Assembly: GCF_014202895.1 (NCBI RefSeq)
Contig: NZ_JACHHV010000002.1
Coordinates: forward strand, 45,840-109,839
Length of the DNA stretch: 64,000 nt
Source: Lactovum miscens
GTDB lineage: Bacteria > Bacillota > Bacilli > Lactobacillales > Streptococcaceae
Direction of reading: 5' to 3'
Shown: positions 27,652-35,075 of the stretch, piece after piece
Layout of the letters: every line of letters starts with the position of its first letter
How positions within the stretch are numbered: the first letter of the stretch is position 1
The notes under the pieces: model-generated
What the model was told of the DNA's origin: nothing
Databases searched by the model: none
The model's input: only the letters and a program-made list of their open reading frames with translations
Program-made: the position numbers and the translations under genes

Positions 27652-28158
27652 TTAATTATTTTCAACAAAATAAGCATACCAGAGATTATCCACCCATTTT
27701 CCATCGATGAAAAATTCATTCTTCTGTTTACCTTCTTTAACAAAACCACACTTTTCATAAAGGTGGATAGCTGGAATGTCAGTTGATAAAACCTCAATGG
27801 TAATTTTTGAGTAACCTTCGCTAGCAGCATAGTTTTTAACGAATTCAACTAAATATGTTCCAAGACCTTGACCTCGAGCTGACTCTATCACGAGTGGAGA
27901 AAATGTTAATACATGCTTCCCTGCTTCAATCTTGTGTCGATCGTGTAAAACGAGCACGCCAAAGATTTCGTCGCTCTTTTCTTCTACCGCTAAAAGATAA
28001 CGGACACCGGCTTGAAGATTCTCAATATAACGTTCTGGTGAACTCTGAATATTTACAGGTGTAGAAATAGAAGTCCAGCCAATATTTTCAATCTTGGCGA
28101 CTTCAACAAAGTCTCTTGGTTCCATTTGTCGAATGATGATTTCTTGTGCTTCTTTCAT
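27652..28158 (-). CDS. GNAT-family N-acetyltransferase
   Basis: The protein (168 aa from Met at 28158) has the GNAT fold: IRQMEPRDFVEVAKIENIGW at the N terminus, acetyl-CoA motif ARGQGLGTYLVEF (about 107-119) and IHLYEKCGFVKEG near the C terminus. The acceptor is unknown. An in-frame ATG at 28167 overlaps the -10 box TATAAT (28171-28166), so I prefer the ATG at 28158, 7 nt after that box. No Shine-Dalgarno is present, predicting a leaderless mRNA. Confidence 0.87.
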   Translation of the reverse strand: MKEAQEIIIRQMEPRDFVEVAKIENIGWTSISTPVNIQSSPERYIENLQAGVRYLLAVEEKSDEIFGVLVLHDRHKIEAGKHVLTFSPLVIESARGQGLGTYLVEFVKNYAASEGYSKITIEVLSTDIPAIHLYEKCGFVKEGKQKNEFFIDGKWVDNLWYAYFVENN

Positions 28159-28165
28159 TACTGAC

Positions 28166-28171
28166 ATTATA
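28166..28171 (-). promoter_or_regulatory. -10 box of GNAT gene, leaderless
   Basis: Minus strand TATAAT followed by 7 nt and then ATG at 28158. No convincing -35 or TG extension is seen, so this is weaker than the other leaderless cases. Confidence 0.5.
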
Positions 28172-28245
28172 CTATATAAAGATAAAGGAAATAAAGGAAT
28201 AAAGGTAATAGTAAATTAAAACTTTAAAATCTGGGTATAAAATAT

Positions 28246-28253
28246 GCTAAAAT
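28246..28253 (+). promoter_or_regulatory. Extended -10 promoter of the DUF3013 gene, leaderless
   Basis: TGCTAAAAT with the hexamer at 28248-28253; 7 nt (AGGCGCT) then ATG at 28261. No ribosome binding site fits in that gap. Confidence 0.65.
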
Positions 28254-28260
28254 AGGCGCT

Positions 28261-28728
28261 ATGAATAAGAAAAATGGATTTTTAGATATTCTTGATGAGG
28301 AACTTTCGAAGAATTTTAACTACGATTACGAAATTAACTGGGACAAAAAGAATCACGGTATCATTGTTTCATTTGTCCTCGAAGTTGAAAATCTGGATAA
28401 CATAGAGGTTGAAGATACTGATGGCGTTTCATCAACGGAAGATCTTCTCTATGAAGATGCTGTCCTCTTTTATAATCCTTCAAAAACTCAATTTAATGAT
28501 AAAGACTATCTTGCAACGATTCCTTATGATGAGCAAGGTTTATCGCGTGAGTTTCTTGAATTCTTCAGTCTTTTTCTACAAGACACTGTAGATGATGGAT
28601 TATCTGATTTGATGGATTTCTTAGAGTCTGAAGAAAAAGAATTTTCAATTTCTTGGGACTGGGATAAGTTTAATGCTGGAGATGATACTTTGGAAGATAC
28701 TGAATTTTTTAAGTATCCAAGATATTAA
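28261..28728 (+). CDS. DUF3013 family protein
   Basis: A 155-aa acidic protein of the DUF3013 family, found in Streptococcaceae and often near prmA. It has no signal peptide or membrane segment, and is rich in Asp and Glu with the conserved YEINWDKKNHGIIVSFVLEVE and FSISWDWDKFNAG. Function unknown to me. Its promoter predicts a leaderless transcript. The frame reopens directly after its stop codon into a short conserved-looking reading frame. Confidence 0.85.
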   Translation: MNKKNGFLDILDEELSKNFNYDYEINWDKKNHGIIVSFVLEVENLDNIEVEDTDGVSSTEDLLYEDAVLFYNPSKTQFNDKDYLATIPYDEQGLSREFLEFFSLFLQDTVDDGLSDLMDFLESEEKEFSISWDWDKFNAGDDTLEDTEFFKYPRY

Positions 28729-28879
28729 TTGTTATTAAACTATAATGATTTTGATGAGATTTTAATAAGACGAGGGTCTCATCCCCGAGGAAAAATACTT
28801 TATAGAATTCTTGAAAAGAAACACCCGGAAGAAGTTTGGCTTTTTTGAACTCCTTGAAAACAGTCCATTACTTACCTAA
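28729..28879 (+). pseudogene. Small reading frame with a frameshift in a T6 run
   Basis: Immediately after the DUF3013 stop, the same frame resumes with TTG and encodes about 39 residues, ending RRGSHPRGKILYRILEKK then HPEEVWLF and a stop at 28846. If one T of the six at 28841-28846 were removed, the frame would run on as ELLENSPLLT to a stop at 28877. Composition is protein-like. It could be a degraded small gene, a lost C-terminal extension of the DUF3013 protein, or a sequencing error. I do not recognise the family. Confidence 0.45.
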
Positions 28880-28935
28880 TGTAAAAAATTCATTATCATA
28901 AAGTAAAAAAATATTGAAAGTTATAAATTAAAAAT

Positions 28936-30495
28936 ATGAGTATCTTAGAAGTAAAAAATCTTTCCCATGGCTTTGGTGATCGCACAATTTTTGAAGATGT
29001 GAATTTCCGACTACTTAAAGGCGAGCATATTGGTTTTGTAGGTGCCAATGGGGAAGGAAAATCGACATTTATGTCAATAATCACTGGTACATTAACACCT
29101 GATGAAGGAAAGGTTATTTGGTCAAAGCAACATCGTGTAGGTTATATGGATCAGCATGCAGTATTGGGACAAGGTAAAACAACACGCGAAGCTTTATCCG
29201 ATGCCTTTAAGTATCTTTTTGATGTGGAAGCTCAGATAAGTGATCTCTATTTGAAAATGGGTGACATGGATCCAGACACCATGAATGCAGCTTTGGAAGA
29301 AGTTGGTGAACTTCAAGAAGAACTTGACACTAGTGACTTCTATCTGATTGATTCTAAGGTAGAAGAAGCTGCTCGCGGTCTTGGTTTGACTGATTTACTT
29401 GATAAAGATGTATCAGAGTTGTCAGGAGGTCAACGCACTAAAATTTTACTTGGAAAATTGCTTCTTGAAAAACCAGATATACTCCTACTGGATGAGCCAA
29501 CAAACTATCTTGACGAAGAGCATATTTTTTGGTTGAAGAATTATCTACAAAACTATAAAAATGCTTTTATCCTGATTTCTCATGATGTACCATTTATGGA
29601 TTCGGTTGTTACTGTGATTTATCACGTACATGGTTTGGGACTCACTCGTTATAGTATGGGTTATGCTGAATTTGAACGTGTGTTTGAAGAGAAAAAGGTT
29701 CAACTTGAAGCTCTTCATAATGCACAAGTAGCAGAAGCAGAAAAGCTAAAAGATTTCATTGCTCGAAAAAAAGCTAACTTGGCAACAAGTGGTCAAGCGA
29801 AAGCGCGTGAGAAGAAACTAGCAAAGATGGAAATTGTCGATACAATTTCTGAAAAGCCAAAACCACACTTTGAATTCAAATCAAGTCGTAAATCAAGTCG
29901 CTTAGTATTTGAAGCAAAGGAATTAATAATTGGTTATCCAGCAACCGGTCCCCTTTCATCAGTTATCAATTTGAAGGTTGAGTCTGGTGATAAAATTGCC
30001 TTCGTAGGTTCAAATGGTATTGGTAAATCAACACTTTTGAAGAGTTTGATGGGATTAATACCATCACTCAATGGAGAAGTGAAAAAAGGTGAATTTCAAC
30101 ATATTGCTTACTTTGAGCAAGAGGTCAAGGAACCTAGTACGAAGAATGTTTTAGATGATCTTTGGGATGAGTATCCAAGCTGGAATCAGGCGGAACTACG
30201 TGGCGCTCTGGCACGTGTAGGGTTGACATCTAAGCAAATAGAAAGTCGGGTACACGTTCTCTCTGGAGGTGAACAATCAAAACTTCGTTTTGCGAAACTC
30301 ATGAACACCGAATCAAATATTCTGATTTTAGATGAGCCAACCAACCACTTGGATGTAGATGCTAAATATGAATTGCAACGTGCGATAAAGGAATATGCTG
30401 GGACGGTTTTGATGATTTCCCACGAACCAGAATTCTATGAAGACTGCACTGATTTAGTAATAAACTGTGAGGAATGGACTACCAAAGTTATCTAA
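28936..30495 (+). CDS. ABC-F family ATPase (ribosome-acting type)
   Basis: The 519-aa protein has two ABC domains and no membrane segment, typical of ABC-F translation factors. Domain 1 carries GANGEGKST (about 37-45), LSGGQRTK (about 162) and LLLDEPTNYLD. The linker is basic and helical (about 250-300). Domain 2 carries GSNGIGKST, LSGGEQSK and LILDEPTNHLD. ABC-F proteins rescue or tune ribosomes and some give drug resistance; I see nothing that fixes the subgroup. There is no clear ribosome site; a TATAAA lies 8 nt before ATG. Confidence 0.9.
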   Translation: MSILEVKNLSHGFGDRTIFEDVNFRLLKGEHIGFVGANGEGKSTFMSIITGTLTPDEGKVIWSKQHRVGYMDQHAVLGQGKTTREALSDAFKYLFDVEAQISDLYLKMGDMDPDTMNAALEEVGELQEELDTSDFYLIDSKVEEAARGLGLTDLLDKDVSELSGGQRTKILLGKLLLEKPDILLLDEPTNYLDEEHIFWLKNYLQNYKNAFILISHDVPFMDSVVTVIYHVHGLGLTRYSMGYAEFERVFEEKKVQLEALHNAQVAEAEKLKDFIARKKANLATSGQAKAREKKLAKMEIVDTISEKPKPHFEFKSSRKSSRLVFEAKELIIGYPATGPLSSVINLKVESGDKIAFVGSNGIGKSTLLKSLMGLIPSLNGEVKKGEFQHIAYFEQEVKEPSTKNVLDDLWDEYPSWNQAELRGALARVGLTSKQIESRVHVLSGGEQSKLRFAKLMNTESNILILDEPTNHLDVDAKYELQRAIKEYAGTVLMISHEPEFYEDCTDLVINCEEWTTKVI

Positions 30496-30568
30496 TTTTT
30501 TGAAGTTTAAATATTTTAAAAGATTACAAAAAGACTCATACAAAATACAAAATAAAGTATTATAAACT

Positions 30569-30598
30569 AACAAAACTCAGGCCTTCCTGAGTTTTGTT
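30569..30598 (+). terminator. Intrinsic terminator of ABC-F gene, joined to a promoter
   Basis: Perfect 13-bp stem (30569-30581 and 30586-30598) with a 4-nt loop. The end of the stem runs into TGTTATAAT (30595-30603), an extended -10 for the next small gene. Confidence 0.85.
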
Positions 30599-30638
30599 AT
30601 AATAGCCTTACTAATCTAATATCAAGGAGAAATGTCAA

Positions 30639-30950
30639 ATGAAACCTTCTAACAAATCAAAAAAATCCATGGAAAACCCAGATCAAAGTTATTAAATTGA
30701 ACTCGCTCCGCGTCGTTTTGAACAACGTTATCGTGCCTTACAATTTGCTAAAATTTTTCGAATTATGTTGAATCGTTTTAAAGATTTTGGAGTTAGTAAT
30801 TTTGATGCAAAACTTGTAAAGATAATTGACGATATTGAGAAAGATGCGAGTTACATTGATAAGTTAGGTTTTAAAAAATTGTCAACTAAGTTGACAAAAG
30901 AACTTAATAAACTTGAAAAGAAAAACGAAATCCTAAGGACAAATAAATAA
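30639..30950 (+). pseudogene. Small gene interrupted by one nonsense codon
   Basis: Starting at ATG 30639 (AAGGAG upstream), the frame reads 18 codons, hits TAA at 30693-30695 and continues open for 84 codons to 30950. The downstream part, from IELAPRRFEQRYRAL through FRIMLNRFKDFG to KLEKKNEILRTNK, is basic, helical and protein-like. Promoter, ribosome site and frame are all intact, so a single point mutation probably broke it. An internal ATG at 30765 has no ribosome site. Family not recognised. Confidence 0.65.
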
Positions 30951-31305
30951 ATATAAACTCGATACACAGGAATTTATTTTTCTTTAAAGTTTCAGAAACA
31001 CTATTATTTGTTAAAAAACCGATTTCTTAAATGTTAATAGAATATGTGTTCTTTTTATTTATTTAAATATATCAATCTCTGCTGTTGTTTTTAAATTTAA
31101 TGACTTAGAAATTTCCACTTGTTTTACAATAAATAAGGAAATATGAGGTTAGGAATGAGTTTTTTGAGAATTAGAAATAGACTATTCTTTAAGCTCTTTT
31201 ATAACTTTTTAGATTGATTATTTACCACAAAATAATTTTCACAAAACCTTCAAGGTTACAAAAGTTGATATCAGGTTTACAAGCTTTACAAGATTGAGAA
31301 AAATA
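30951..31305. other. Gene-free AT-rich stretch
   Basis: I see no coding frame, RNA gene or clear terminator in this stretch of about 350 bp. Two adjacent TTTACAAG copies at about 31276-31291 lie just before the cation efflux gene and could be regulatory. Confidence 0.5.
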
Positions 31306-32244
31306 ATGGAAAATAAAATAAAAAATCATGGAATGGCTGCGGTATTTGCTGCTTTGTTTGCCAATTTACTTGTTGCAGTAAGTAAATTTATAGGTTTTCT
31401 CCTATCAGGTTCTGCTGCTATGATGAATGAAGCAATTCACAGTTTGGTTGACACAGCTAATGAAGCTCTGTTACTTCTCGGTAATAAAAGAGCGAAGCGT
31501 GGTCAGTCAGACATACATCAGTTTGGCGAAGGAAGGGCCAAATATTTCTATTCTATGATCGTTGCCACTTTATTATTTTTTGGTGGTGGTGTAATTGGTG
31601 TTATAGAAGCATGGGACAAATTGACTCATCAAGGACATAGCATAGAAAACCCAATTCTCATCTTTGTTATTTTAACGTTTGGTATCATCATTGAATCTTC
31701 TTCGTTGAGAGTTGCTTTTAGGGAAATTCATGAACTTAACAAACAGAATCTTCCACTTTTCCAATTTTTAAGAAATACTAAGCACAGCGAGATATTAGTT
31801 ATTTTTGCAGAAGATACATCTGCAATAATTGGTCTACTTTTGGCAGTGTTTGGAACTGCTTTGACATTCATTACTGGTAATGGATTCTATGATGCTTTCT
31901 CTGGTCTTTTGATAGGTTTATTATTGATGAGTGTTTCAATCCTTTTGATCAGAGAATTTTACTCACTGCTTGTTGGAGAACGCGTAAGCAATGAAGATTT
32001 GGCAGTAATTAAAGCTGCCTTTGAGCGAGGTGAAGTTGAGCATATTATCAATATAAGGACGACACACTTATCTGCGGATGAAATCTTAGTTGCCGCAAAA
32101 ATTGATATTAAAAATAGTGAAGAAGCTCATGATTTTGATATCGTCAATAAAATTGAAAGCCAGATTCGTCGGGGTTTGACTGGTAAAAAATGTTATATTT
32201 ATATAGAGATTGACGAATGGGATGAAAATTATTCTCGTCGCTAA
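31306..32244 (+). CDS. Cation diffusion facilitator (CDF) family transporter
   Basis: Membrane proton/cation antiporter that exports divalent metals. The protein (312 aa from ATG 31306; a TTG lies four codons upstream) has about five to six membrane segments between residues 10 and 220. Typical CDF motifs are HSLVDTANEALLLLG in TM2 and EDTSAIIGLLLA in TM5, which provide the transport site, and a cytoplasmic C-terminal domain. Here the TM5 site reads EDTSA. The metal (Zn, Mn, Fe or other) cannot be told. The ribosome site is weak. Confidence 0.88.
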   Translation: MENKIKNHGMAAVFAALFANLLVAVSKFIGFLLSGSAAMMNEAIHSLVDTANEALLLLGNKRAKRGQSDIHQFGEGRAKYFYSMIVATLLFFGGGVIGVIEAWDKLTHQGHSIENPILIFVILTFGIIIESSSLRVAFREIHELNKQNLPLFQFLRNTKHSEILVIFAEDTSAIIGLLLAVFGTALTFITGNGFYDAFSGLLIGLLLMSVSILLIREFYSLLVGERVSNEDLAVIKAAFERGEVEHIINIRTTHLSADEILVAAKIDIKNSEEAHDFDIVNKIESQIRRGLTGKKCYIYIEIDEWDENYSRR

Positions 32245-32257
32245 AGGGGGAAAAACC

Positions 32258-32401
32258 ATGCCAACAGATATTGGAAATCTGATTAGTTACATTATTTCAG
32301 GAATTTTTGCGCTTTTACTGGCAATCTTTGTCGGGCGTATGTATTCTAAACATAAAAAAGACGATGATAATAAAAGAAATACAGGCAACAAAAATGAATG
32401 A
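32258..32401 (+). CDS. Small single-span membrane protein
   Basis: A 47-aa protein starting MPTDIGNL, chosen because GGGGG precedes this ATG. One membrane helix (about residues 8-27) is followed by a charged, Lys/Asp/Asn-rich tail. It lies 13 nt after the CDF gene and overlaps the NUDIX gene by 8 nt, so it is part of that operon. No family recognised. Confidence 0.65.
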   Translation: MPTDIGNLISYIISGIFALLLAIFVGRMYSKHKKDDDNKRNTGNKNE

Positions 32402-32972
32402 ACTGGAGGTATTGCTAGAAAACTTTCAACCAGAGGGAGAACAGGAAGTTTCAGATTTGCTCATTTTCAAAGAATTGGCTAAAGATCCGAAAAATTATAC
32501 ACGTGCAAGTTTAGCCCATTTCACAGCATCAGCCTTTGTGGTTAATGAAAATCGTGATAAAATTCTCGGAATTTTCCACAAAATCTATCAAAGTTGGGGG
32601 TGGCTGGGCGGACATGCTGATGGGGAAACTAATCTACTTTCTGTTGCGAGACGTGAAGTTGAGGAGGAGTCTGGGTTAACAAGTTTGAAACTTTTGTTAG
32701 ATGAACCAATTTCTATTGAAAATTTGACAGTAACTGGGCACTTTCACCGAAAGTATGGTTATGTTTCAGGGCATTTACATTTAAATGTCACTTTTCTATT
32801 CGAGGTGAGTGGTTCAGAAGAATTAATTTTGAATGAAGTAGAAACTGATGGAATAGGCTGGATTCCAATTAATGATTTTGTAGAGAAGTCGACTGAACCT
32901 GAAATGAAGATTGTTTATAGTAAGATTATTGAAAGGATAATACGTTTAGGTAAGCGAGATGAAAATAATTAA
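32394..32972 (+). CDS. NUDIX hydrolase
   Basis: Hydrolyses a nucleoside diphosphate linked to X. The 192-aa protein starts at ATG 32394. The Nudix box reads GGHADGETNLLSVARREVEEESGL split around residues 80-103: REVEEESG is standard, but the first conserved Glu of the box falls on Thr or is shifted by one. That variation is known in this GGHADG subgroup as far as I recall. Substrate unknown. It is translated with the small membrane protein. Confidence 0.85.
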   Translation: MNELEVLLENFQPEGEQEVSDLLIFKELAKDPKNYTRASLAHFTASAFVVNENRDKILGIFHKIYQSWGWLGGHADGETNLLSVARREVEEESGLTSLKLLLDEPISIENLTVTGHFHRKYGYVSGHLHLNVTFLFEVSGSEELILNEVETDGIGWIPINDFVEKSTEPEMKIVYSKIIERIIRLGKRDENN

Positions 32973-32980
32973 GCATAAGT

Positions 32981-33010
32981 TTGAAAATTTAGATTCTATC
33001 TAGATATAAT
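32981..33010 (+). promoter_or_regulatory. Probable promoter of prmA operon
   Basis: TTGAAA (32981-32986) and TATAAT (33005-33010), 18-bp spacer. It predicts a leader of about 235 nt before prmA, containing stems TAGGTC/GACCTA (33133-33138, 33159-33164) and ACTCTG/CAGAGT (33154-33159, 33189-33194). Confidence 0.5.
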
Positions 33011-33252
33011 TTCAGACAGCTACACGAAGTTTTCGTAAAGGCACTTTTTAGAGATCAAAGTTGTTAATCATCATTGGTTAAATTGGTAAAAGGTTATTAT
33101 TAAAAAATTGAAAATAAGACTATTCATAAAAGTAGGTCTAAGTGAAATTTACCACTCTGACCTAGTAAAATCCAGATTTTTACCAAAACAGAGTAAAAAC
33201 ATTTCATTTTATGTGATAACAAAATATTTTTTAAAACAATTCGGAGAAGTAT

Positions 33253-34185
33253 ATGAATAATTGGATAAAAATTACCATTAATGTTTCACGTGAAACTGAA
33301 GAAATTATTACTGCTATTTTGGTAACTGCAGGTTCAGGTGGGGTAGAAATTTCGGATAGTTTAGATTATTTGGATCTTGAAGTGAATCATGGTGAAAATT
33401 TTCCAGAAGTTGAGCAATTAGATACTATTGAAGTAGCAGCTTATTTTCCAGAAGAGATAGTCACTCAAGATTTCATTTCAGGTCTCCGTGATAAAATATC
33501 TGAGTTCGGACGTTTTGAACTAAAAACTGACTCTTTAGCTGAGGAAGAGTGGGCGAATGCCTGGAAAAAATACTTTGTACCTACTCGCATCAGTAGATAC
33601 CTAACAATTGTTCCAAGTTGGACTGATTATGTGGCTTCTGGCAGAGATGAAAAGCTCATAAATCTAGATCCAGGCATGGCTTTTGGTACAGGCACTCATC
33701 CTACAACGCGTTTGTCGCTCTGGGCATTGGAAGAAGTGTTACGAGGCGGGGAAATTTTATTTGATGTAGGAACAGGTTCTGGTGTTTTATCAATTGTTGC
33801 TGCCCACTTAGGTGCTGAAGATATTTATGCTTACGACTTAGATGATGTTGCAGTGCGAGTTGCTCAAGAGAATATCGAACTTAATCCTGAAACAAAAAAT
33901 AAAATTCATGTAGGTGCTGGTAACCTCCTACAAGGAGTGACTCAAACAGCAGATGTCATAGTGGCAAACATCTTAGCCGAAATTTTATTACTAATGATTG
34001 ACGACGCTTATAAATTATTAAACCCCGAGGGGACTTTAATTTTGAGTGGTATTATTGATAATAAAAGAAACTTAGTCCTTGAAAAGGCTTTAAACACAGG
34101 TTTCCAACTTGAAGCTTCGATGTTACAGGGACAATGGAACTGCCTCATTCTCAAAAAAACTGAAACGGAGTTATTTTTCGGCTAA
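33253..34185 (+). CDS. prmA: Ribosomal protein L11 methyltransferase
   Basis: Methylates lysines and the N terminus of ribosomal protein L11 with SAM. The 310-aa protein has an N-terminal substrate-recognition domain, EEEWANAWKKYF, then GMAFGTGTHPTT, SAM-binding FDVGTGSGVLSI (about 176-187) and VANILAEILL. GGAGAAG precedes ATG. Codons 10-15 contain a parS site. It overlaps rsmE by one base (TAATG). Confidence 0.96.
   Translation: MNNWIKITINVSRETEEIITAILVTAGSGGVEISDSLDYLDLEVNHGENFPEVEQLDTIEVAAYFPEEIVTQDFISGLRDKISEFGRFELKTDSLAEEEWANAWKKYFVPTRISRYLTIVPSWTDYVASGRDEKLINLDPGMAFGTGTHPTTRLSLWALEEVLRGGEILFDVGTGSGVLSIVAAHLGAEDIYAYDLDDVAVRVAQENIELNPETKNKIHVGAGNLLQGVTQTADVIVANILAEILLLMIDDAYKLLNPEGTLILSGIIDNKRNLVLEKALNTGFQLEASMLQGQWNCLILKKTETELFFG
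33282..33297. other. parS site, right of oriC
   Basis: TGTTTCACGTGAAACT matches the parS consensus at 15 of 16 positions (last base T for A). It lies within prmA, about 9.5 kb from oriC on the other side from the mfd site. Confidence 0.85.
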
Positions 34186-34925
34186 TGGCAAATCAATACT
34201 TTGTAAAGCAAGTTTACACCACGTTTAATTTTTTTATTGAAAATCCAGAAAAACATCATATTTTCAATGTGATGAGAGCTAGAAATGGTGAAAGATTAGA
34301 GTTAGTTTTCTCAGATGGAAAAATTGCCTTAGCTGAGGTGGTCAATGCTGAAAAAGCTGAATTCAAGGTTATAAAGGAAATAAATAGAAACAATGAACTT
34401 CCAATCGAAGTTACAATTGCAGTTGGCTTTCCGAAAGGTGATAAGCTTGACTTTATAACTGAGAAGGCAACAGAGTTAGGAGCTTCAGCAATATGGGGGG
34501 CTCCCTTTGAATGGTCAGTAGTGAAGTGGAATCAAGAGAAGTTACTTAAACGGGAGCAGAAGCTCGCGAAAATTGCTCAAGGAGCCGCAGAACAGTCTAA
34601 GCGAAATCTGATTCCTGAAATCAAACTCTTTGAAAAATTTACAGAATTTTTCGAAAAATTGCATGACTTCGATAAAGTAATAGTGGCCTATGAGGAATCT
34701 GCAAAACTAGGCGAATTAAGTAAGTTTGTTCAAGTGGTTGATCAAAGACCTACCAAAATAATAGTCATTTTTGGTCCTGAAGGTGGCATTTCACCTCAAG
34801 AAGTTAATAGTTTTAAAGATAACGGAGCTGAATTAGTAGGTTTGGGTTCAAGAATACTTCGTGCAGAGACAGCACCTTTGTATGCTTTGTCAGCAATTAG
34901 TGCATTGCTTGAACTCAATAAATAG
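34185..34925 (+). CDS. rsmE: 16S rRNA m3U1498 methyltransferase
   Basis: SPOUT-fold methyltransferase modifying U1498 of 16S rRNA. The 246-aa protein has an N-terminal PUA-like domain (HHIFNVMRARNGE), AVGFPKGDKLDFITEKATELG, and the knotted SAM site IFGPEGGISPQE with LGSRILRAETAP near the C terminus. It forms an operon with prmA, as in most Firmicutes, and ends at a terminator joined to the rel promoter. Confidence 0.95.
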   Translation: MANQYFVKQVYTTFNFFIENPEKHHIFNVMRARNGERLELVFSDGKIALAEVVNAEKAEFKVIKEINRNNELPIEVTIAVGFPKGDKLDFITEKATELGASAIWGAPFEWSVVKWNQEKLLKREQKLAKIAQGAAEQSKRNLIPEIKLFEKFTEFFEKLHDFDKVIVAYEESAKLGELSKFVQVVDQRPTKIIVIFGPEGGISPQEVNSFKDNGAELVGLGSRILRAETAPLYALSAISALLELNK

Positions 34926-34985
34926 ATTTTAATAATTTTTAACGATATCGCTTTGTTTTTTTGAAATGTCCTCATAACCCATTGA

Positions 34986-35007
34986 AATCCGCTTCAAGCG
35001 GATTTTT
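34986..35007 (+). terminator. Terminator of rsmE, joined to the rel promoter
   Basis: AATCCGC/GCGGATT stem with a 5-nt loop (34986-35004), then TTTTT. The T run continues into the TG of the next promoter. Confidence 0.85.
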
Positions 35008-35015
35008 GCTATAAT
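35007..35015 (+). promoter_or_regulatory. Extended -10 promoter of rel
   Basis: TGCTATAAT with the hexamer at 35010-35015. No good -35 at the right distance, as expected for an extended -10. A leader of about 54 nt with AGAAGG precedes ATG at 35076. Confidence 0.75.
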
Positions 35016-35075
35016 AGTGCAAAGACTGAAGGGCCTTGCGCTTTTTGATGTTGATAGAGAAGGTAGTGTAATAGT

